A program made the translations under genes and the position numbers. From positions 174,536,310 to 174,600,309 of the forward strand of contig CP136064.1 of NCBI GenBank assembly GCA_032622095.1: a stretch of DNA of 64,000 nucleotides, given 5' to 3'. The notes under the pieces were generated by a model, which saw only the letters and a list, made by a program, of their open reading frames with translations, ran no database searches and was not told the origin of the DNA. This DNA comes from Siphonodentalium dalli. Its lineage: Eukaryota > Mollusca > Scaphopoda > Gadilida > Siphonodentaliidae. Positions 58,626 through 64,000 of this stretch are shown piece after piece. Positions within the stretch are counted from its first letter, which is position 1, and each line of letters begins with the position of its first letter.

Positions 58626-59480
58626 GTCACAACCAATGAAATAGTGTCCAGTCTGAGTTCTCAATGACCAATGGAATGAAGGCAAACCCATCAATACAAA
58701 CATGGTTTGGCATATGGAATTCTAGAGACTTAACTCTGATGAGATTATTAATGCATTTTAAAAGAGGCTCAAGCCTCAGTTTGGATATCATTACATGTAT
58801 ACAGTAATGACCTAAATAATCGACTCCTTAACCACAGCAGAATTATGGGTAATTTATCAGGATTTAGTTGGAAATATGGCTTGTTGCCATTCATCTCAGT
58901 GAGAGCTTTCCAATGAATGGCAAGAAGCCATATTTCCGACTATATCCTGAAAAATTACCCATAATTCTGCTGTGGTTAAGGAGTCGATTATTTTGGGCAT
59001 TACTGTATGTCACAACCAATAAATAGTGCTCAGTCTGAGTTCTCAAAGACCAATGGAATGAAGGCAAACCCATCAATACAGAAATGGATATTTAAAGTGA
59101 TGTGAAACACTTAAATAGGAATTGAAAATAATCTTGCTCAAAGTAGTTATGTTTACGAATATTAATCCAAATTGACAACACGCACCGTCATTCTGATATA
59201 TTAATTAAATGCACTGACTCTCGATGGCGAATTCAGATGTAAATATTTACAATTGAGCGTAGTTTTGACGATGTTTTATATTGAGTGTTATGGTCAATTT
59301 CTTTGAAATTTTCGGCGATGTTAGTAGAATGCTACATTCTCGAGGTTCGCATAATACCTGAATATTAACTTATCAGTTTCACGAAAGCAAACAAGTCCAT
59401 AATATGTCTTTAACTATGATAAGATTATTAATGCTTTTTAAAAGAGACTCAAGCCTCAGACTGGATATCATTATATGTGG
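58626..59480. repeat. Nested repeat cluster around a palindrome
   Basis: Segment A (58628-58712, CAGTCTGAGTTCTCAATGAC and AATGAAGGCAAACCCATCAA) recurs directly at 59009-59085. Segment B (58745-58798, GAGATTATTAATGC and AGGCTCAAGCCTCAG) recurs at 59424-59478. The palindrome 58801-59007 lies between, and the 350 base repeat shared with 42990-43345 lies at 59100-59417. The order is A, B, palindrome, A', C, B'. Confidence 0.7.
58801..59007. repeat. 207 bp palindrome
   Basis: ACAGTAATGACCTAAATAAT and CGACTCCTTAACCACAGCAG on the left are mirrored by CTGCTGTGGTTAAGGAGTCG and TTTTGGGCATTACTGT on the right. The loop near 58903 is about 15 bases (CAGTGAGAGCTTTC). Arms are about 95 bases with few mismatches. 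The coding-looking minus frame 58891-59076 is incidental. Confidence 0.88.
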
Positions 59481-59604
59481 GACTAGTAATTAATGTCCAC
59501 TCCTGTACCTTTATCAACGAATGAGATCAATGGCCTCTGGGAGCTTCAGCAGTACTAAGTGTCAGTTACACATGAATAAGAGATGACTCTCTGCATGACA
59601 TATG

Positions 59605-60300
59605 GACTCATTCTCCCAATTACTTGTTAAAATATGCATTGGTGTTGGCTAATTTAACAGATACTGATTACTGGACTAGATAATAGTGCCGTAGTTTATG
59701 CTTCACAAGACTTGGGCATAAGTCACGAATTCCTGTACCGGTATATACAACTAGATAATGGCATGTTATTGTAATGCATGACTTATTCTCATAATTTCTT
59801 CTTGAAATATGCATCAATTGGTGTTAGCTGATTTAACAGATACCTGTACTGAACTAAATAATAATTGCAGTACACATGCTGCACACAAGACTCGGGTATA
59901 GTCAGACATACCTCTACATGTAGATACTAGTAGATGATGGCATGTCGTAATGTTATTATATGACTTATTATCACAATTTATTCTTGAAATATGCATTGGC
60001 GTCAGCTGATTTAACAGATATAGATGTGCTGAAATAAAGAATAGTTTAACTACACTTAGCAACTGCTTCACAAGACTCGGGCATAGTCAGGCATACATGT
60101 CAATAGATGATGGCATGTTATTGTATGACTTATTTTCACAATTTATTGTTGAAATATGCATTGGCGTCTTCGGATTTAACTGATATAATGAACTAAAGAA
60201 TAGTTCCCTTATATCTACATATGTACATTGTAGTTCACCAGACTCAGACATACATGTAGACAAGGATACCTGTAAATAGATGATGACAATTTATAGTATG
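59605..60300 (+). repeat. Tandem repeat, unit about 180 bp, four copies
   Basis: The unit contains TTGAAATATGCATTGG, GTTAGCTGATTTAACAGATA, CACAAGACTCGGGCATAGTC and GATGATGGCATGT.ATTGTATG, then ACTTATTTTCACAATTT. Starts lie near 59610, 59780, 59960 and 60120. Moderate divergence. Confidence 0.7.
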
Positions 60301-60533
60301 CATTCTCAACAGCTAAATGTTCTCTCAGCTGGCAAATAATAGTGTGTGCCAGATAATATGTCAAAACTTTTGGCTGAAGTTAATAATCTAGGAAAACTGC
60401 TTAATCATGGTGGATACCAAATGTATTTTTATGACATTTTAATAAAGTAATTGAGTAGTTTTGTGAAGACACATACCATGTTACTTCTACTGGGTACTTC
60501 ACAATTTAGGACAATTACCATTTTATTAGCTCA

Positions 60534-61810
60534 ACTTACTTTGTAAGTTTGAGCTATTGCCATGGTTTGGCGTCCGTCGTCCGTGTGTCCGTCAACAATT
60601 TCCTTTGGCGCGGGCTACAGGTCGTACCTTTGGTCTAATCTTTATGAAATTTGTCATGAATGTTGACATTGACATGTAGATGGGAACGAGTCATTTTAGG
60701 GTCATTCGGCAAAAAAACATGGCCACCACCAGCCATCTTGGATTTCAAAATTCAATCCATTGGCGCGGGCTACAGGTCGTACTGTTCATCTGATCATCAT
60801 GAAATTTGTCATGGATCTTAATATTGACATGTAGATGGGAACGAGTGATTTTGGGGTTGTTCGGCCAAAAAACATGGCTGCCAGCAGCCATCTTGGATTT
60901 TACTCTTTGCATGACTAAATCCTTTGGCGCGGGCTACAGGTCGTAGCTTTGGTCGGAACTTCATGAAATTTGTCGTGGATGTTAACAATGACATGTAGAT
61001 GGAAACGAGTCACTTTGCGGTCATTCGGCCAAAAATCATGGCCGCCAGCAGCCATTTTGGATTTTACTCTTTGCATGACTAAATCCTTTGGCGCGGGCTA
61101 CAGGTCGTAGCTTCGGTCAGATCTTCATGAGATTAGTCATAGATGTTAACAATGACATGTAGAAGGGAACGAATCATTTTGGGGTCATTCGGCCCAAAAA
61201 CATGACTGCTGGTGGCCATCTTGGATTTCAAAATTAAATCCATTGGTGCGGAATACAGGTCGTACTATTCGTCTGATCATCATGATATTTGTCCTGGATG
61301 TTAATATTGACATGTAGATGGGAACGAGTCATTTTGTGGTTGTTCAGACAAAAAACATGGCTGCCAGCAGGCATCTTGGATTTTACTCTATACATGACTA
61401 AATCCTTTGGCGCGGGCTACAGATCGTAGTGTTGATCGGATCTTCATGAAATTTGTCATGGATGTTAACAATGACATGTAGATGGGATTTGTAAAGGCTG
61501 TTGACATTGACATGTAGATGGGGAACGAGTCATTTTGGGGTCGTTTGGATAAGAAACATTGCCGCCAGCAGCCATATTGGATTTCACTCTTTGCATGACT
61601 AAATCCTTTGGCACAGGCTACAGGTCGTACCTTTGGTCAGATCATTATGAGATTTGTAAAGGCTGTAGATGGGAACAAGTCATTTTGGGGTAATTCGGAA
61701 AAAAACATGGCTGCCGGTGGCCATTTTATAATTTACTCTTTGCATCACTAAATCCTTTGGCACACCATAATCACCACATCCCTGATTCGATCATTATGAA
61801 ACCTGTCATG
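60534..61810 (+). repeat. AGCTCAACTT-headed tandem array, unit about 170-180 bp
   Basis: A hairpin head, AGCTCAACTTACTTTGTAAG and TTTGAGCT, is followed by GGCGTCCGTCGTCCGTGTGT. Seven units follow with GGCGCGGGCTACAGGTCGTA, GACATGTAGATGGGAACGAG, TCATTTTGGGGTCATTCGGC and AACATGGCCGCCAGCAGCCA. The same head and units restart at 63519. Confidence 0.8.
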
Positions 61811-62090
61811 AATGATGATATTGAGTGTATTGACATGTACATCTTGTCTTACTTAGACATTTCAATTATAGCACCTTTCCTATTCCTCCATTTACTGTCA
61901 ACTATTAAATTATTCCCCTACCTAACTTGAGCTACAGTGTCATTGACACTTTCAGCATTAGAAGTCTGTTGATTGGTCTCTCTGACTCAAAATTAATATT
62001 GTGTACATGTATCCCTTAGTCCATACAGAAAGTTCAGGGAAGGGATTTTTAATCCTTTCATAATGTGAGCTGTGCCGGTGCAGTATTAAA

Positions 62091-62280
62091 TATCCTGTGC
62101 CAGTGCATTCTCTTATATATAGGGAGCCTTGCATGTTTAAAAGAAATTAATGAATGCACTGGCTTACAACGTCATGATAAATATTGTTAGGTCAATGTAT
62201 TATCTTATACATGTATATATGTGACTCCCTATGGGAGAAGAGAATGCATTGGTACAGGGTTTTCACAAAATTTCAGGTAC
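62091..62280. repeat. Repeat fragment abutting exon 3
   Basis: TGCATTCTCTTATATATAGG (62105) and GAGAATGCATTGGTACAGGG (62240) are opposed copies of a motif also found at 14925-15030. Its edge lies only about 50 bases before FoxJ2/3 exon 3. Confidence 0.5.
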
Positions 62281-62328
62281 ATGTAGCCCCAGTTGTGGAA
62301 GGGTTAAAAATATTGCTTTTTGTTTCAG

Positions 62329-62409
62329 GGCTCATACTGGGCAATAGATGCAAACCCACCAGAAGATCCACTACCTCTCAGAAACAAGAAGCGGAAACCT
62401 AATGAAAGG
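62329..62409 (+). CDS. foxj2/3: Forkhead transcription factor FoxJ2/3, exon 3
   Basis: 27 codons, phase 0 on both sides: acceptor TTTTTGTTTCAG, donor AAAGG|GTGAGT. It encodes GSYWAIDANPPEDPLPLRNK and KRKPNER, residues 145-171. GSYWAID completes wing 1 and strand 3 of the forkhead fold. ANPPEDPLPLR corresponds to the TNPKEDVLPTRPKKR region of vertebrate FoxJ3 as I recall it. The NKKRKP patch is a likely nuclear localisation signal at the domain's C-terminal edge. Confidence 0.95.
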
Positions 62410-62493
62410 GTGAGTAGAGACCTACATGTAGAACGTAATCTATGTTTACATGGCAATATGTTGTCCGTTGTTAACCCTTTCCATACTAACCCG

Positions 62494-62994
62494 TGGTCAA
62501 GTGGTCCTGCTAATGTGCTACGATTCGTCTGGGTCCTGCTGAATTGCTATGATGCTGTTAGGGCAAACAGATTCTGTTAACAAAAATTACCGTTATATTT
62601 TTTTAATTTGTATTTTTCATGGTGTTCCTATAATCTGAATATATACAGTAAAAGCCATTATGCGTATCAAACATTCAAAAACATTTTTATTACAAAATAT
62701 TTTTAATACTGGTTATATTAGCTGTTGAACATTGACTATAATCAAGATGGCTATTCATGTCATTTTTAGAAACACCAGCGCTGGCATTATTATATTTTTC
62801 CAAAATATATATGTTATTGATTGTTTCATACAAACGCTGGTTTTTTCTCCAATTGCTCAGATTATCCAAACACCTCGAAAATGAAAAAAAAAATAATGGT
62901 AGTTTTTCGTAATGGCATCAGTTTGCCCTACCCGCATCATAGCAATTCAGCAGGACCACCAGCATCATAGCATATTAGCAGGACCACATGACCA
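62494..62994. mobile_element. 501 bp MITE with TGGTCCTGC-type ends, intact
   Basis: Inverted ends of about 95 bases start TGGTCAAGTGGTCCTGCTAA on the left and, complemented, TGGTCATGTGGTCCTGCTAA on the right. Each contains two TGGTCCTGCT..ATT..GCTATGAT units and AGGGCAAAC. No convincing target duplication seen. It makes up about three quarters of intron 3 (62410-63057) and is the reference copy for the split element at 5976-8756. Confidence 0.85.
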
Positions 62995-63057
62995 GTTGAT
63001 TGTAAGTAGAGCTGCTAGTTTTTGTATAAGATTATATCAATATTAAATCCTTTTCAG

Positions 63058-63168
63058 AGTTCGCCGTACAGTCCTGAGTTGATTATGAATGGAACTGGTC
63101 AGAAGATTAATACTCCAACTCTATCTGCCCTTAACGCACATGTATCAAATGCACAGACAGTCACACAG
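63058..63168 (+). CDS. foxj2/3: Forkhead transcription factor FoxJ2/3, exon 4 (last exon in window)
   Basis: 37 codons, phase 0: acceptor TCCTTTTCAG, donor ACACAG|GTGAGG. It encodes SSPYSPELIMNGTGQKINTP and then TLSALNAHVSNAQTVTQ, residues 172-208. The SSPYSPE start parallels the ASTPYSID text that follows the forkhead domain in vertebrate FoxJ3. The rest is a Ser/Thr/Asn-rich linker of low conservation. The gene must continue beyond 64000 because FoxJ2/3 proteins are several hundred residues long. Confidence 0.88.
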
Positions 63169-63261
63169 GTGAGGATGCTAACCAAGTATTTGTGGGTTTC
63201 TCTATAAATGTCTGATCCATGGTCATATTCCTGGAATCTTTTGTGTCTTTTTTTTGTCCCC

Positions 63262-63518
63262 CAGAAAAATTTATTTTTGGGGGACTATAGAAACGGGCTC
63301 TGTCGCACTGTCCGTTCGTCCGTCTAGCTGTTCGTCCGTCACACTTTTGAGTACCTTCATGGTGTAATCATCTCCTCCTATAGATTTCATCCCAGAGATT
63401 TGAAACTTCAGAATATTGTTGCCCATATATTGAAGATGTGCAACATGTATAGATGACGGAAACATTATTTTTTGACGGAGTTATTAACAATTTTCGACTT
63501 AGAAAATTTCAACATTTT
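63262..63518 (+). repeat. Hairpin-headed cassette (GTCCCCCAGAAAAATTTATT)
   Basis: The head CCCCCAGAAAAATTTATTTTTGGGGG type sequence forms a hairpin, followed by CTATAGAAACGGGCTCTGTC, GCACTGTCCGTTCGTCCGTC, and text ending TTCGACTTAGAAAATTT. It belongs to the same architectural class as 51313, 52098 and 60534. Confidence 0.65.
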
Positions 63519-64000
63519 TAGCTCAACTTTACTTGGTAAAGTTTGAGCTATTGCCATGGCTTTGTCGTCCGTCGTCCGTCGTCATAGCTGTTGACATCAA
63601 CATTCAGACCAGAATGATTAATTTTGGGGTCATTCGGCCCAAAAACATGGCCGCCAGCAGCCATCTTGGATTTTACTCTTTGTATGACTAAATTCTTTTG
63701 CACGGGCTACAGGTCGTACTTTTATTCTGATCATCATAAAATTTGTCAAGAATGTTAATAATGACATGTAGATGGGAACGAGTCATTTTGGGGTCATTCG
63801 GCCAAAAAACATGGCCGCCAGCAGCCATCTTGGATTTTACTCTTTGTATGACTAAATCCTTTAGCACGGGCTACAGGTCGTACCTTTAGTCTGATCATCA
63901 TAAAATTTGTCATGGCTGTTGAAATTGGAATGTAGATGGGAACGAGTCATTTTGGGGTCACTCGGACAAAAAACATGGCCGCCAGCGGCCATCTTGGATT
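63519..64000 (+). repeat. AGCTCAACTT-headed tandem array, cut by window edge
   Basis: The head AGCTCAACTTTACTTGGTAA and AGTTTGAGCT is followed by TTGTCGTCCGTCGTCCGTCG and then three ATGGCCGCCAGCAGCCATCT units, running off the right edge in intron 4. Confidence 0.8.

Overview
The window looks like nuclear DNA of an animal, most likely a marine invertebrate bilaterian. It is AT-rich, has no operons or Shine-Dalgarno-type starts, and holds one clear spliced gene whose small phase-0 exons are separated by introns of up to 20 kb. The filler is microsatellites, foldback elements and short cassettes with a hairpin head such as AGCTCAACTTACTTTGTAAG followed by GTCCGTCCGTCC. I associate such cassettes with molluscs and other lophotrochozoans, but the species cannot be settled from the sequence alone.

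The gene is the 5' part of a forkhead transcription factor of the FoxJ2/3 subfamily. Four coding exons lie on the + strand at 29821-30177, 50261-50335, 62329-62409 and 63058-63168. They encode 208 residues including the whole forkhead domain, and the gene runs off the right edge. Introns 1 and 2 (20.1 and 12.0 kb) are packed with repeats.

Left of FoxJ2/3 (1-29.2 kb) is repeat-rich accessory DNA. It holds two copies of a 0.5 kb TTAA-flanked MITE (2.4-4.2 kb), a 165 bp near-perfect palindrome (4.5 kb), a MITE split by a 2.3 kb insertion (6.0-8.8 kb), a GA microsatellite, a 190 bp tandem repeat, and an array of four roughly 1 kb elements (10.8-14.6 kb). A 25 bp AACGTT satellite (16.5-17.6 kb) is interrupted by a piggyBac-like MITE. 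A recent 3.67 kb tandem duplication (17.9-25.7 kb) is bounded by three MITE copies whose flanks show that recombination between MITEs made it. Each unit carries a 1 kb hAT-type element with an 8 bp target duplication and a promoter/first-exon module of a zinc-finger gene. The downstream zinc-finger exon (26.6-27.0 kb) is broken by stops, shifts and lost zinc ligands.

Intron 1 of FoxJ2/3 carries two members of a transposon family with CAGGGTTTCC-type ends and 7 bp target duplications. The larger encloses a 2.1 kb inverted repeat whose arms each contain a terminal-exon-like module. The intron also holds an older hAT copy, a 480 bp MITE, a 123 bp palindrome and a 4.9 kb foldback element with 1.29 kb arms around a 2.3 kb minisatellite. 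Intron 2 holds hairpin-headed cassettes, several 170-190 bp tandem arrays and a 208 bp palindrome. Intron 3 is mostly one 0.5 kb MITE. FoxJ2/3 pre-mRNA should therefore contain several very long self-complementary segments.

All alignments were done by eye. Repeat boundaries are good to a few bases where a target-site duplication is given, and to about 10-30 bases elsewhere.
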